A stretch of DNA of 64,000 nucleotides from Streptomyces lichenis (GCF_023218175.1 NZ_JALPTH010000003.1:124001-188000), one strand, 5' to 3'; counted from the stretch's first letter, positions 42,095-51,346 are shown. A program made the numbers and translations. Notes: a model not told the origin generated them from the sequence alone.

Positions 42095-43525
42095 TCAGCG
42101 GTTGAAGGCGGCGCCCTCGGGGTTGCGGCGCTTGAGCACCAGGTAGGAGACGCCCAGGATGAGCGCCCACAGCGGGGCGCAGTAGAGCGAGACCCGGGCC
42201 TCGGCGTCCACGCCCATCATCACGATCACGCCGAAGATGAACAGCAGGGCGAACCAGCTGGTGAAGGGCGCTCCGGGGGCCCTGAACTCGGACTGCGGCA
42301 GCTCGCCGCGGTCGGCCTTGGCCCGGTAGCGGATCTGGGCGACCAGGATCATGATCCAGGCCCACATGCCGGAGATGGTGGCGAAGGAGACGACCTTGTC
42401 GAAGGCGTCGCCGGGCCACTGGTAGTTGATCCACACGCCGACCAGCATCAGCGCGGCGGAGAAGCTGGTGCCGACCAGCGGGGTGCCGCTCCTGGTCAGC
42501 TTGGTGAAGACCTTGGGGCCCTGGCCGTTGAGGGCGAGGTCGCGCAGCATCCGGCCGGTGGAGTACATACCGGAGTTGCAGGAGGACAGCGCCGCGGTGA
42601 GGACCACGAAGTTGACGATGGCCGCGCCGACGCCGAGGCCCATCTGCTCGAAGGCGGCGACGAACGGCGAGATGCCGGGCTGGAAGTGGGTCCACGGCAC
42701 CACGGACAGGATCATGATCAGCGCGCCGACATAGAAGACGGCGATGCGCCACGGCACGGTGTTGATGGCCTTGGGCAGGGTGGTCTTCGGGTCCTTGGAC
42801 TCGCCGGCGGTGACACCGACCAGCTCGACCGCCAGGAAGGCGAACATCACGATCTGCAGGGTCATCACGGTGCCGCCGATGCCCTTGGGGAAGAAGCCGC
42901 CCTCGGACCACAGCAGGGTCATCGAGGCGGTGTCCCCGGCGTCGGAGAAGCCGATGGTGAGGATGCCGGCGCAGATCAGGATCATGCCGATGATGGCGGT
43001 GACCTTGACCATGGAGAACCAGAACTCCAGCTCACCGAAGAGCTTCACGGAGATCAGGTTGGCGCCGTACAGGATGATCGTGAAGATCAGCGCGGAGACC
43101 CACTGCGGGATGTTCCACCAGTAGGTCATGTAGGTGGCGGCGGCGGTCACCTCGGTGATGCCGGTGACCACCCAGAACAGCCAGTACGTCCAGCCGGTGA
43201 CGAAGCCGGCGAAGGGGCCGACGAACTCGCGGGCGTACTCCGAGAAGGAGCCCGACACCGGGCGGTACATCAGCAGCTCGCCGAGCGCCCGCATGATGAA
43301 GAAGATGACGAGGCCCGCGACGGCGTACGCCAGGATGAGGCTCGGTCCGGCCTTGGAGATGGCCTTGCCCGCCCCGAGGAAGAGCCCGGTCCCGATGGCG
43401 CCGCCGATGGCGATCATCTGGATCTGCCGGGCGCCCAGGCCCCGCTGGTAGCCCTCGCCCTCGCCGGACGCGGTGCCCGCGGCGTCGCCGCCGTCCTGCT
43501 GCTTGTCGACCTGCACTGAGGCCAT
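42095..43525 (-). CDS. Amino acid permease (AAT/APC family)
   Basis: A 476-residue transporter with 12 predicted helices. MIAIGGAIGTGLFLGAGKAISKAGPSLILAYAVAG is the APC helix 1 signature, followed by the AAT-subfamily RALGELLMYRPVSGSFSEYAREFVGPFAGFVTGWTYW and MFAFLAVELVGVTAGESKDPKTTLPKAIN. Relatives import GABA, phenylalanine, lysine or D-Ala-type amino acids by proton symport; specificity is not apparent. A Crp-like site lies in the 336-bp upstream gap. Confidence 0.92.
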   Translation of the reverse strand: MASVQVDKQQDGGDAAGTASGEGEGYQRGLGARQIQMIAIGGAIGTGLFLGAGKAISKAGPSLILAYAVAGLVIFFIMRALGELLMYRPVSGSFSEYAREFVGPFAGFVTGWTYWLFWVVTGITEVTAAATYMTYWWNIPQWVSALIFTIILYGANLISVKLFGELEFWFSMVKVTAIIGMILICAGILTIGFSDAGDTASMTLLWSEGGFFPKGIGGTVMTLQIVMFAFLAVELVGVTAGESKDPKTTLPKAINTVPWRIAVFYVGALIMILSVVPWTHFQPGISPFVAAFEQMGLGVGAAIVNFVVLTAALSSCNSGMYSTGRMLRDLALNGQGPKVFTKLTRSGTPLVGTSFSAALMLVGVWINYQWPGDAFDKVVSFATISGMWAWIMILVAQIRYRAKADRGELPQSEFRAPGAPFTSWFALLFIFGVIVMMGVDAEARVSLYCAPLWALILGVSYLVLKRRNPEGAAFNR

Positions 43526-43704
43526 GGTGTGGTGCGCCTTTCTCCACGCTGATCCGCGCCGACGACTGTCTCGGCAGCGGACCAGGTCCTGATCCCCCCG
43601 GATATGGATGGAGTGCCGCCGGCGGTCAGCCGGCGAAGCGCACCCGGGCGACAGGGGTGGCGTTGCCCGGGCGATCGTGCAGGTGTATCACGGTGAGGAT
43701 GATG

Positions 43705-43734
43705 ATCAATTGATACGACTGTGACACAGGTCAC
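43705..43734. promoter_or_regulatory. Palindrome and Crp-like site upstream of permease
   Basis: The 336-bp gap 43526-43861 contains ATCAATTGAT (43705-43714) and GTGACACAGGTCAC (43721-43734). The latter fits the Streptomyces Crp motif GTG-N6-G-N-CAC as I recall it. The site is about 200 bp upstream of the permease start. No other gene is seen in the gap. Confidence 0.5.
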
Positions 43735-43861
43735 GGAGAGAAGGGGACAGAAGAGGTCGCAGCGGTGCGTACCAGGACAGTCTGGTAATCCGATCGTTAT
43801 ACGGATTTGAGCGTCCGCTGAGCGAACACCCCGCGAGGCCCGGCCGGGGGCACGGCGCGGC

Positions 43862-44437
43862 TCACATCAGGGTCTCGACCAGCGTCTCCTGGAGGGCGCC
43901 GAGCCAGAGGTACGCCATCACCATCGGCTTGCGCGGATCGGAGTCGGGCAGCCGGTAGAGCCGGTCGCTCTCCTCGTCGTCGGCGATCTCCAGCCGGGTG
44001 CCGATGGTCAGCCGCAGGTCGTTGAGCGCGCCCAGCCAGTGGCGGGAGTCGTCGGCGGTCAGCTTCAGCACCGCCACCCCCTCCCCGGCGGCCCCGAGGG
44101 CGTCCAGACTGCGCACCACCGCGAGGACGTCGCCGCGCTTGCGGTCGCGCAGATCGGTCTCGGTGAACCGGCGGAACTCGGCGGAGGCCGCGCGCAGCTC
44201 CTCGTCGTCGTCCGCGTAGGCGTTGGGGAAGAGCCGGGCCAGCGCCGGATCGGAGGGCGGCTCGCTGGGGCCCTCGCGGAACAGCCCGGCGAGCGGGTCC
44301 TCCCCCACCGGCGGCTCGTCGCCCGGGCCGATCAGCTCCAGCAGCTGGACGGCGAGCGAACGGAGGATGGAGATCTCGACCTCGTCGAGCGGTACGGCCG
44401 CGCCGCCGCCGGGCAGCGCCTCGAAGTGCCCGCTCAT
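43862..44437 (-). CDS. DUF2017 domain protein
   Basis: A 191-residue acidic, helical DUF2017 protein (FEALPGGGAAVPLDEVEISILRSLAVQLLELI ... RLFPNAYADDDEELRAASAEFRRFTETDLRDRK). It is found immediately after clpS in most actinobacteria. ATG at 44437 overlaps the clpS stop by one base, so it is translationally coupled; a link to N-degron proteolysis is inferred only from this constant neighbourhood. Confidence 0.92.
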   Translation of the reverse strand: MSGHFEALPGGGAAVPLDEVEISILRSLAVQLLELIGPGDEPPVGEDPLAGLFREGPSEPPSDPALARLFPNAYADDDEELRAASAEFRRFTETDLRDRKRGDVLAVVRSLDALGAAGEGVAVLKLTADDSRHWLGALNDLRLTIGTRLEIADDEESDRLYRLPDSDPRKPMVMAYLWLGALQETLVETLM

Positions 44438-44751
44438 CAGTTGCGGTCCTGGGAGAGGGTGGCCCACAGCCCGAACCCGTGCATCGCCTGCACGTCGCGC
44501 TCCATCTCCTCGCGGGTACCGCTGGAGACGATGGCCCGGCCCTTGTGGTGCACGTCCAGCATCAGCTTGTGCGCCTTGTCCTTGGAGTAGCCGAAGTACG
44601 TCTGGAAGACGTAGGTCACGTAGCTCATGAGGTTGACCGGGTCGTTGTGGACGATCGTCACCCAGGGGACGTCGGGTTCCACGACGGCGAAACCCTCGGC
44701 GGCCGGCTCGGTGCGTTCGATCTCAGTGGGAGCAACACTCACTCGGTCCAT
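44437..44751 (-). CDS. clpS: ATP-dependent Clp protease adaptor ClpS
   Basis: A 104-residue ClpS adaptor that delivers N-end-rule substrates to ClpA/ClpC. The core [48 protein letters not shown] is diagnostic, with HNDPVN and the hydrophobic-pocket residues present. The start is uncertain: ATG 44751 is used, but a GTG at 44742 (giving a protein beginning VSVAPTEI) matches how I remember homologues. It forms a two-gene unit with DUF2017. Confidence 0.95.
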   Translation of the reverse strand: MDRVSVAPTEIERTEPAAEGFAVVEPDVPWVTIVHNDPVNLMSYVTYVFQTYFGYSKDKAHKLMLDVHHKGRAIVSSGTREEMERDVQAMHGFGLWATLSQDRN

Positions 44752-44836
44752 GCTGCCACCCGGGGTGGGGTACCGCACAAACCGGCCGCCGCGCGTGCCC
44801 GTTCGGCGCGGGTCCGCCTTCCCCGGGGATCGAAAT

Positions 44837-44864
44837 CGTCAAACTGACGCTATGGGGGTACCAT
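44837..44864 (+). promoter_or_regulatory. pncB promoter with palindrome over the -35 region
   Basis: TACCAT (44859-44864) seven bases before the ATG acts as a -10 box for a leaderless mRNA. CGTCA-N3-TGACG (44837-44849), a palindrome, covers the -35 position. A repressor of NAD biosynthesis could bind it; the identity is unknown. Confidence 0.5.
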
Positions 44865-44871
44865 CCGCCGT

Positions 44872-46218
44872 ATGAACACTGCGAACGCCGTGAACGGCGG
44901 GGATCTCGGTCTGCCGGTGGACGTGCCGTCCACCGCGCTCTTCACCGACCAGTACGAGCTGACGATGCTCCAGGCGGCGCTGCGGGGCGGGACGGCCGAC
45001 CGGCGGTCGGTCTTCGAGGTGTTCACCCGGCGGCTGCCGCCCGGGCGCCGCTACGGCGTGGTGGCCGGCACCGGGCGGGTGCTGGACGCGGTGGAGAACT
45101 TCCGCTTCGACCCGGCCGTGCTCGCGTTCCTGCGGGAGCGGGACATCGTGGACGAGCGGACCGCCGACTGGCTCGCGGACTACCGCTTCCGGGGCAGCGT
45201 CTGGGGCTACCCGGAGGGCGAGGTCTACTTCCCCGGCTCCCCGATCCTGCGGGTGGAGGGCTCGTTCGCCGAGTGCGTGCTGCTGGAGACGGTGGTGCTG
45301 TCGATCCTCAACCACGACTCGGCGATCGCCGCGGCGGCCTCCCGGATGTCGGCGGCGGCCGGCGGGCGCGGGCTGATCGAGATGGGCGCCCGGCGCACCC
45401 ATGAGCTGGCCGCGGTCGCCGCGTCCCGCGCCGCGTACATCGGCGGCTTCCAGTCGACCTCCGACCTGGCCGCCGGGTTCCGGTACGGCATCCCGACCGT
45501 CGGCACCTCGGCGCACGCCTTCACCCTGCTGCACGACACCGAGCGGGACGCCTTCCAGGCCCAGGTCGAGTCGCTGGGCCGGGGCACCACCCTGCTGGTC
45601 GACACCTACGACGTGGCCGAGGCGGTCCGTACGGCGGTGGAGGTGGCCGGTACGGAGCTGGGCGCGGTGCGCATCGACTCCGGCGACCTGCTGCTGGTCG
45701 CCCACCGGGTGCGCCAGCAGCTGGACGAGCTGGGCGCGAAGGACACCCGGATCGTGGTCACCTCGGATTTGGACGAGTACGCCATCGCCTCGCTGGCGGC
45801 GGCGCCGGTGGACGCGTACGGGGTCGGCACCCAGCTGGTCACCGGCAGCGGGCACCCCACCTGCTCGATGGTCTACAAGCTGGTGGCCCGGGCCGAGTCG
45901 GCGGACGAGGGGGCACCGCTGGTGCCGGTGGCGAAGAAGTCGCTCGGCGGCAAGCTGTCGGTCGGCGGCCGCAAGTGGGCGGCCCGCCGGCTGGACGCCG
46001 AGGGCGCCGCCGAGGCCGAGGTCATCGGCACCGGCCCGGTCCCGCCCGAGCTGGCCGACCGGCAGCTGCTGGTGGAGCTGGTACGGCACGGCGAGGTCGT
46101 CGGCCGCGAGCCCCTGGACACCGCCCGCGACCGCCACACCCGCGCCCGCGCCGCCCTGCCGATGTCCGCCCTCCAGCTCTCCCGCGGCGAACCGGTCATC
46201 GCCACGGAGTACGTCTGA
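44872..46218 (+). CDS. pncB: Nicotinate phosphoribosyltransferase
   Basis: A 448-residue enzyme that converts nicotinate and PRPP to nicotinate mononucleotide in NAD salvage. STALFTDQYELTMLQAAL is the N-terminal signature; GARRTHELAAVAASRAAYIGGFQSTSDLAAG, GTSAHAF (catalytic His region) and VRIDSGDL are conserved. ATG at 44872 lacks a Shine-Dalgarno and is probably leaderless. The nicotinamidase gene that supplies its substrate follows after a repeat array. Confidence 0.96.
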   Translation: MNTANAVNGGDLGLPVDVPSTALFTDQYELTMLQAALRGGTADRRSVFEVFTRRLPPGRRYGVVAGTGRVLDAVENFRFDPAVLAFLRERDIVDERTADWLADYRFRGSVWGYPEGEVYFPGSPILRVEGSFAECVLLETVVLSILNHDSAIAAAASRMSAAAGGRGLIEMGARRTHELAAVAASRAAYIGGFQSTSDLAAGFRYGIPTVGTSAHAFTLLHDTERDAFQAQVESLGRGTTLLVDTYDVAEAVRTAVEVAGTELGAVRIDSGDLLLVAHRVRQQLDELGAKDTRIVVTSDLDEYAIASLAAAPVDAYGVGTQLVTGSGHPTCSMVYKLVARAESADEGAPLVPVAKKSLGGKLSVGGRKWAARRLDAEGAAEAEVIGTGPVPPELADRQLLVELVRHGEVVGREPLDTARDRHTRARAALPMSALQLSRGEPVIATEYV

Positions 46219-46252
46219 GGTCTACGCCTGAGGCGTCCGTCGACCGGAACGG

Positions 46253-46618
46253 ACCCGGGCCACCTGCCCGCGGCGATCCCGCCGGGGGCGTCCGTCGCCG
46301 GCCGACACCGCCGGGGCCACCCGCCCGGGGCGACTCCCCACCCGGGCGCCGTCCGCCGGCAGCCGGCACGACCCGGGCCACCCGCCTGGGGCGATCCCGC
46401 TGGGGGCGTCCATTGGCCGGATCGGGCCCGGGCCACCCGCCCGGGGCGGCGCCCCGCCCGAGGTCGCGTCCTCCCGGGGGCTGGGTCCTCCCCGGGACCG
46501 AGCCCTCTTCCCCGGGCCCGGGCCACCCGCCCGGGACCGAGTCCTCCCGGGGGCCGAGCCCTCCCAGGGGGCCGAGCCCTCCCCGGGACCGAGCCCTCCC
46601 GGCCCGGGAGGACCCCTC
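46253..46618 (+). repeat. Degenerate GC-rich repeat array between pncB and pncA
   Basis: Within the 599-bp gap 46219-46817. A block beginning CGGGCCACCCGCCCGGGGCG or close variants recurs near 46256, 46314, 46374, 46429 and 46518 with spacing about 55-90 bp. It is followed by a shorter GGGACCGAGCCCTCC-like unit repeated several times (46495-46615). Spacing and sequence are too irregular for CRISPR. No plausible gene lies here; 46619-46817 carries only the pncA leader. Confidence 0.75.
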
Positions 46619-46817
46619 CCGCCGGGGCGGTGGAGTCTCTAGGCTCGGGTGGCGCGCCGATGGCGTCCGGGTCGCCGACGGCCTCGGTGGCGTCGGAGGC
46701 CGCCGACGGACCCGCTCCCGCCGCGCCCCGTACCACCCGCACGCCCCGCACCCTCCGCACCGCCGCTCCCTCGGTTTCCCCGTCCCCCCGCCCGCGCCTC
46801 CCCCGAAGGACATCCCC

Positions 46818-47420
46818 ATGCACCGCGCACTGATCGTCGTGGACGTACAGAACGACTTCTGCGAGGGCGGCAGCCTCGCCGTGACCGGGGGCGCGGATGT
46901 GGCCGCCGCCATCACCGACCTGGTCGGGGAGGCGGCCGGGGCCGTGTACCGGCATGTGGTGGCGACCCGCGACCACCACGTCGACCCGGGCGGCCACTTC
47001 TCCGACCGGCCCGACTACGTCGACTCCTGGCCGGTGCACTGCGTGGCCGGGACCGAGGGGGCCGGCTTCCATCCGAACTTCGCCCCCGCGGTGGCCTCCG
47101 GTGCCATCGACGCGGTCTTCGACAAGGGCGCCTACTCCGCCGCGTACAGCGGCTTCGAGGGGGCGGACGAGAACGAGACCGGGCTGGCCGACTGGCTGCG
47201 GGAGCGCGAGGTGACCGAGGTGGACGTGGTGGGCATCGCCACCGACCACTGCGTACGCGCCACCGCGCTGGACGCGGCCCGGGCGGGCTTCCGCACCCAG
47301 GTGCTGCTGGACCTGACCGCCGGGGTGTCGGCGGAGACCAGCGAGCGGGCGCTGGAGGAGCTGCGGGCCGCCGGGGTGGAGCTCACCGGCAAGCCCGTCG
47401 TCCAGCCCGCCGGAGGCTGA
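46818..47420 (+). CDS. pncA: Nicotinamidase
   Basis: A 200-residue isochorismatase-fold enzyme that deamidates nicotinamide to nicotinate. The triad is Asp9 (VVDVQNDF), Lys103 (FDKGAYS) and Cys145 (ATDHCVRATALDA). The metal site has Asp52, His54 and His60 (RDHHVDPGGHF). ATG at 46818 follows AAGGA. With pncB it forms the two-step nicotinamide salvage route. Confidence 0.96.
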   Translation: MHRALIVVDVQNDFCEGGSLAVTGGADVAAAITDLVGEAAGAVYRHVVATRDHHVDPGGHFSDRPDYVDSWPVHCVAGTEGAGFHPNFAPAVASGAIDAVFDKGAYSAAYSGFEGADENETGLADWLREREVTEVDVVGIATDHCVRATALDAARAGFRTQVLLDLTAGVSAETSERALEELRAAGVELTGKPVVQPAGG

Positions 47421-47444
47421 TCGGCCGACACAGGCCGGGGCGCG

Positions 47445-47930
47445 TCAGAGCGCCCCGGTGCGGTGGCCGCCCTCGGCGGCACGCGGGCCGGCGCCGGGAG
47501 GACCGAGAGGGCCCTCGGCGCGCGGATCGGCGGCGTACGGCCCCAGGGCACCGGGCTTCCGTCCCTCGGCCGCCGTCCGGGCGTCGGGCACCCGCGGGCC
47601 CGGCGGGTGGAGCAGGCGGCCGGCCGGCGGGCGGCGCGGCAGGGCGCGGATCGGGTGCCAGAGCTCGGCGTCGGCCTGCGGCAGGGCCCGCCAGAGCAGC
47701 CCGTCGGGGTGGTGCAGCACGGCGGTGACCTCGTCCGGGGTGGGCGGGTGGGTGTTGCCGCGCAGGTAGACGGCTCGCAGCCCGAGGTTGCGGAGCCGGG
47801 TGAGGGCCCGGGGCCGGTTGACGGCGTGCACCAGGATCCGTACCGAGGAGCCGTCGCCGGCCGGGCTGGGCAGGCCGAGCGCGACGACCACGCTGCCGCC
47901 GGGCAGCTTGCAGAACCCTCCGCCGGGCAT
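47445..47930 (-). CDS. Conserved hypothetical protein
   Basis: A 161-residue protein I do not recognise. ATG at 47930 has GAGGAGGA upstream. The first 100 residues look ordered (FCKLPGGSVVVALGLPSPAGDGSSVRILVHAVNRPRALTRLRNLGLRAVYLRGN, then PTPDEVTAVLHHPDGLLWRALP), while the last 60 are Pro/Gly/Arg-rich and probably disordered. There is no signal peptide. It converges on pncA, with stop codons 24 bp apart. Confidence 0.75.
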   Translation of the reverse strand: MPGGGFCKLPGGSVVVALGLPSPAGDGSSVRILVHAVNRPRALTRLRNLGLRAVYLRGNTHPPTPDEVTAVLHHPDGLLWRALPQADAELWHPIRALPRRPPAGRLLHPPGPRVPDARTAAEGRKPGALGPYAADPRAEGPLGPPGAGPRAAEGGHRTGAL

Positions 47931-48082
47931 GCCGATCCTCCTCCTCGCTGGCCGATCCCCTGTGCAGTCCTCGTGATGCCCCTGTGGTGTCAATAAGGAC
48001 TGAGCCTCATGCACCTAAACACGAACGGCCGCCGCCCGCCAGGGGGCAACGGCCGATCATGATGTGACCTGCGGTTTCGCGA

Positions 48083-50524
48083 TTACTTCGAGGACTTGCC
48101 GACCTTGACCTTGATCGTCTGGCCGTTCCGCGGCTGGTTGACGATGGAGATCTTGGTGTTGGTGTCAGTTACCTTGACGCCGGCCCGCTCGGTCTCCGGG
48201 TACCAGTAGACGCCCTTGCGGTCGTCGAAGACCGAGACCCCGGCCTGCGACGGGATCCGCGTCGGGACGTTCGCCTTGTGCAGGGTGAGCGCGTCGGTGC
48301 GGTACAGGCTGAAGGGCGAGTCGTAGGCCTGCACCCGGTTGCGCTGGAGGGTGCCGTCCTTCCACTTCAGCGGCTTGGCGTGGGCGTCGATCGGCAGGAT
48401 CAGGCCCTGGCCCGGGTGGACGGCGGTGTTGTTGTCCTTCTGGGAGGTGTCCCACTGCCAGATCAGCAGACCGGTCTGGTACGGGTAGTGCTCCACCCAG
48501 CCGTCCTTCGGCGCGGCGAAGCCGAAGTTGTACGGGCCCGTCTTCAGGGTCTGGTCGTACGAGACGTACTGGCGGTTCTCCGCGATGTAGTACTGCTCGT
48601 AGGCGTTGGTGAAGGACTCACCGATGCGCGAGAAGCCCTTGGCGGTCCAGCCGTTGTCGCCGTTCTCGGCGTTGTCGGAGAAGACCGCCGCGCCGTCCGC
48701 GGTGAGCACGATGGAGTCGGCGGTGAAGCCCTTGCCGCCCGCGCCGCCGTCGGTCTGGTAGCGGAAGCGGAGGTCGAACTTCTTGCCGGCGTACGCGTCG
48801 AGCGGGTACACGAGCTTCTGGTGCGAGCCGGAGACGTCGGTCAGCGCGGGCGCGCCGGAGGCGTCGACCGGGATGGCCTTGCCGCCTGCCGTACCGGCCA
48901 GCGCGGTCCAGTTCTTGCCGCCGTCGGTGGACACCTCGGTGTAGAGGTAGTCGTAGTCCTTCTCGATGTCCCACCAGCCGTCGAGGGTCAGCTCGGCCTT
49001 GGTCTTGCCGGTGAGGTCCACGGAGCGGGTGAGGGTGTTCTTCAGGTCGTCGCCCATGTCGCTCCACCACTGGGTGGCGCCCTGGGCGGGCTTCACGACC
49101 GCGGTGGAGACGTTCTTCTCGGGCAGCTCGACCACGAGGGCCTGGGGCTTCTTGGTGTTGTACTCCGAGACGCCCAGGGTGTGGGTGGAGGCGGTGGCCG
49201 CCTTCGCCTTCTCGTAGTTGAGCCAGCCGAGCTGGAGCTTGTCCCACGAGTTCATGTCGCCGGGCAGGTCACCGATCTCGTTCTTGCCGGTGCCCAGCCA
49301 GGAGCCGGAGGACATCAGGGACCAGAAGCCGGTGGAGTTCTCCGCGCCGGTCGCGCCCGAGGTGTCGTAGAGGTCCGGCAGACCGAGGTCGTGGCCGTAC
49401 TCGTGGGCGAAGACACCGAGGCCGCCGTTCTCCGGCTGCATGGTGTAGTCGCCGACCCAGATCCCGGTGTTGCCGATCTGGGTGCCGCCCGCCTTGTTGC
49501 TCGCCGGGCCGGTCTTGCCGGCGTCGGTGCCGTAGGCGTACCAGCGGTGGGCCCACAGCGCGTTGGTGCCCTCGGCACCGCCGCCCGCGGACTCGTCCTC
49601 GCCGGCGTGGACGATCTGGAAGTGGTCGATGTAGCCGTCGGCCTCGTTGAAGTTGCCGTCGCCGTCGAAGTCGTAGCGGTCCCACTGGTCGTACTGGGCC
49701 AGCGCCGCCTTGATCTGGGCGTCCGTCTTACCGGCCGCCTTCTGCTGCGCGGTCCAGGCGGTCACACCGTCGCGGACGGCGTCCCAGACGTTGGAGCAGT
49801 TGGTGGAGCCGCACCAGTTCGAGCCGTAACGGGCCTCGTTGTACTCGACCTTGACCCAGTCGGAGACCGCGCCGTCGACCGAGTAGCGGCCGGAGGAGGT
49901 CTTCTCGTAGTAGGTCTTCAGGGACTGCTTCTGCTTGCCGGTCTTCTTGTCCTTGCCGGTGCCGAAGTACAGGTCCTGGAAGTGGGCCTGGTTGTAGTCC
50001 TTCTTCCAGGCCGTGGAGTTGTCGACCTTGCGGTCGGGCTCCGCGATCTTGTTGTGCAGCGGGCCGGGTGTGCCGCCGTACTTGACGACCGGGGGCTTGG
50101 GTCCGGCACCGTCCGGGTCGACGGTGGTGGTGTTGTCCACCTTGTCGCCGAACTCCACCAGGATGGTGAAGATCTTGTCGGTCTTCTCCCGGCCGAGCTC
50201 GACGTACTTGCGGTCGTCCAGCTTGACGACGTTGGAGGCACCCCTGCGCTCCACCTTCACGTCGCCGGCCAGGACCTGCTCCAGCGCGGCTTCGCGCTGC
50301 TGGGCCTGCTGCTTGCTGAACGGGCCGTCGAGGTCGTGGTCGACCTTGGCGGCGTGGTCGTGGCCCGGGGACCCGTGCGCACCGGGCGCGGGGTCATGGC
50401 GCTCCACGGAGCGAACCGGGCGGTTGTCGGCCTGCGCCGTGGTGAAGGCGGAAGCCGTGGCGGCGGTGGCGGCGAGCGCCACGAACACCGCGGACGTTCT
50501 GAACGCCCGTCGTCTGCTGGTCAC
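48083..50524 (-). CDS. Secreted M6 family metalloprotease (immune-inhibitor-A type)
   Basis: An 813-residue exported protease. It has a signal peptide (VFVALAATAATASAFTTAQA), an N-terminal propeptide, and a catalytic domain with the zinc motif HEYGHDLGLPD (His374, Glu375, His378); the downstream Met-turn region is GFWSLMSSGSW. A DFDGDGNFNEADGYIDHF segment is a calcium-binding loop. The C-terminal half contains a MAM/jellyroll-like domain and a terminal beta region. GTG at 50524 follows GGGGAGGA. It is a large extracellular protein-degrading enzyme, probably growth-phase regulated. Confidence 0.93.
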   Translation of the reverse strand: MTSRRRAFRTSAVFVALAATAATASAFTTAQADNRPVRSVERHDPAPGAHGSPGHDHAAKVDHDLDGPFSKQQAQQREAALEQVLAGDVKVERRGASNVVKLDDRKYVELGREKTDKIFTILVEFGDKVDNTTTVDPDGAGPKPPVVKYGGTPGPLHNKIAEPDRKVDNSTAWKKDYNQAHFQDLYFGTGKDKKTGKQKQSLKTYYEKTSSGRYSVDGAVSDWVKVEYNEARYGSNWCGSTNCSNVWDAVRDGVTAWTAQQKAAGKTDAQIKAALAQYDQWDRYDFDGDGNFNEADGYIDHFQIVHAGEDESAGGGAEGTNALWAHRWYAYGTDAGKTGPASNKAGGTQIGNTGIWVGDYTMQPENGGLGVFAHEYGHDLGLPDLYDTSGATGAENSTGFWSLMSSGSWLGTGKNEIGDLPGDMNSWDKLQLGWLNYEKAKAATASTHTLGVSEYNTKKPQALVVELPEKNVSTAVVKPAQGATQWWSDMGDDLKNTLTRSVDLTGKTKAELTLDGWWDIEKDYDYLYTEVSTDGGKNWTALAGTAGGKAIPVDASGAPALTDVSGSHQKLVYPLDAYAGKKFDLRFRYQTDGGAGGKGFTADSIVLTADGAAVFSDNAENGDNGWTAKGFSRIGESFTNAYEQYYIAENRQYVSYDQTLKTGPYNFGFAAPKDGWVEHYPYQTGLLIWQWDTSQKDNNTAVHPGQGLILPIDAHAKPLKWKDGTLQRNRVQAYDSPFSLYRTDALTLHKANVPTRIPSQAGVSVFDDRKGVYWYPETERAGVKVTDTNTKISIVNQPRNGQTIKVKVGKSSK

Positions 50525-50594
50525 TTGATCTTGTCCTCCCCGCGCGCCGCGAACCGCGGATGGGGGGTCGAAGTGTTATCCGCGTGCGGTGTCG

Positions 50595-50608
50595 CGTCAC
50601 AAGTGACG
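50595..50608. promoter_or_regulatory. Palindrome upstream of M6 protease
   Basis: CGTCACAAGTGACG is a perfect 6+2+6 palindrome 71 bp upstream of the protease start, in the 515-bp gap 50525-51039. That gap also has a plus-strand TTGACT (50644-50649) with TATGTG 18 bp on as a possible promoter, and no convincing gene. Confidence 0.45.
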
Positions 50609-51039
50609 ACATTCGACCGGATGATGGCCGGAAAAGACAGACCTTGACTTGTCCGGCCCCTGTGCTCTATGTGGACACGTCAATCCGGATGACGAACAGC
50701 CCCGAGCAGCACGAACGCCGGCGGACATCCGCCGACAGCCCTGAACAGCGCCGGGCCCGGCCGCGATCCCGCCGCCCCGGCGCGCCCGGCCGTCCAGAAT
50801 GCGGGCACCGTGGGGCATATGACTCCGTGCGCCCCCCGTGCACCGGCACCGTGGGTCAACTCACGCTTACCAGCGGTTCCTTCGGGGCATCCACCCTCGT
50901 AGAGTCGGACCCGCACCGCCGAGGGGCGTTTCGACCGCACGCCCCTTGCCCGTTCTTCCGCACCCTATGTACGGCCCCCGCACGTCCCTGCCCGGTGTAC
51001 GCCTGCCACGTCTGCCACGTCACGAGGACGGAAGCCGCC

Positions 51040-51327
51040 ATGCCGCGTCCGATCACCGCCCAGCTCGCGTACGGTTCCGCCACCGTCGTCCTCGCGACCG
51101 TCACCCTGCTGCTCGCCTCGGGCACCAGCAGCGGCCCGGGCGTCGCCCTCGTCGCGGTGGTGTCCCTGCTGCTCGGCGTGGTGGTCGCGGTGGGGGTGCG
51201 GCTCCCGGCCACCCTCAGGGCCCGCGCCCGGTCCCGTACCGCCGGACGGGACACCGCCACCGTCCCCGGGACACGCAGCCGGGCCGGAGCAGAAGCCCCG
51301 GCCCGAGAGCACTCGCTACGCCGCTGA
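51040..51327 (+). CDS. Small membrane protein
   Basis: A 95-residue protein with two hydrophobic helices (YGSATVVLATVTLLLASG and GVALVAVVSLLLGVVVAVGV) separated by a short turn, and a basic C-terminal tail (RARARSRTAGRD). ATG at 51040 has a weak GGACGGAAG upstream. Both the family and the function are unknown to me. It converges on the RDD genes. Confidence 0.65.
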   Translation: MPRPITAQLAYGSATVVLATVTLLLASGTSSGPGVALVAVVSLLLGVVVAVGVRLPATLRARARSRTAGRDTATVPGTRSRAGAEAPAREHSLRR

Positions 51328-51346
51328 CGCGGATCCCGCCGCCCCG

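Noticed and set aside
46253-46618. Repeats between pncB and pncA as a CRISPR array
   Set aside because: Units vary in length and sequence, there are no regular unique spacers, and no cas genes are in the window.
50560-51039. Plus-strand coding sequence upstream of the small membrane gene
   Set aside because: The frame is open but lacks a ribosome site, shows no domain and has a Pro/Arg-rich composition typical of non-coding high-GC DNA.
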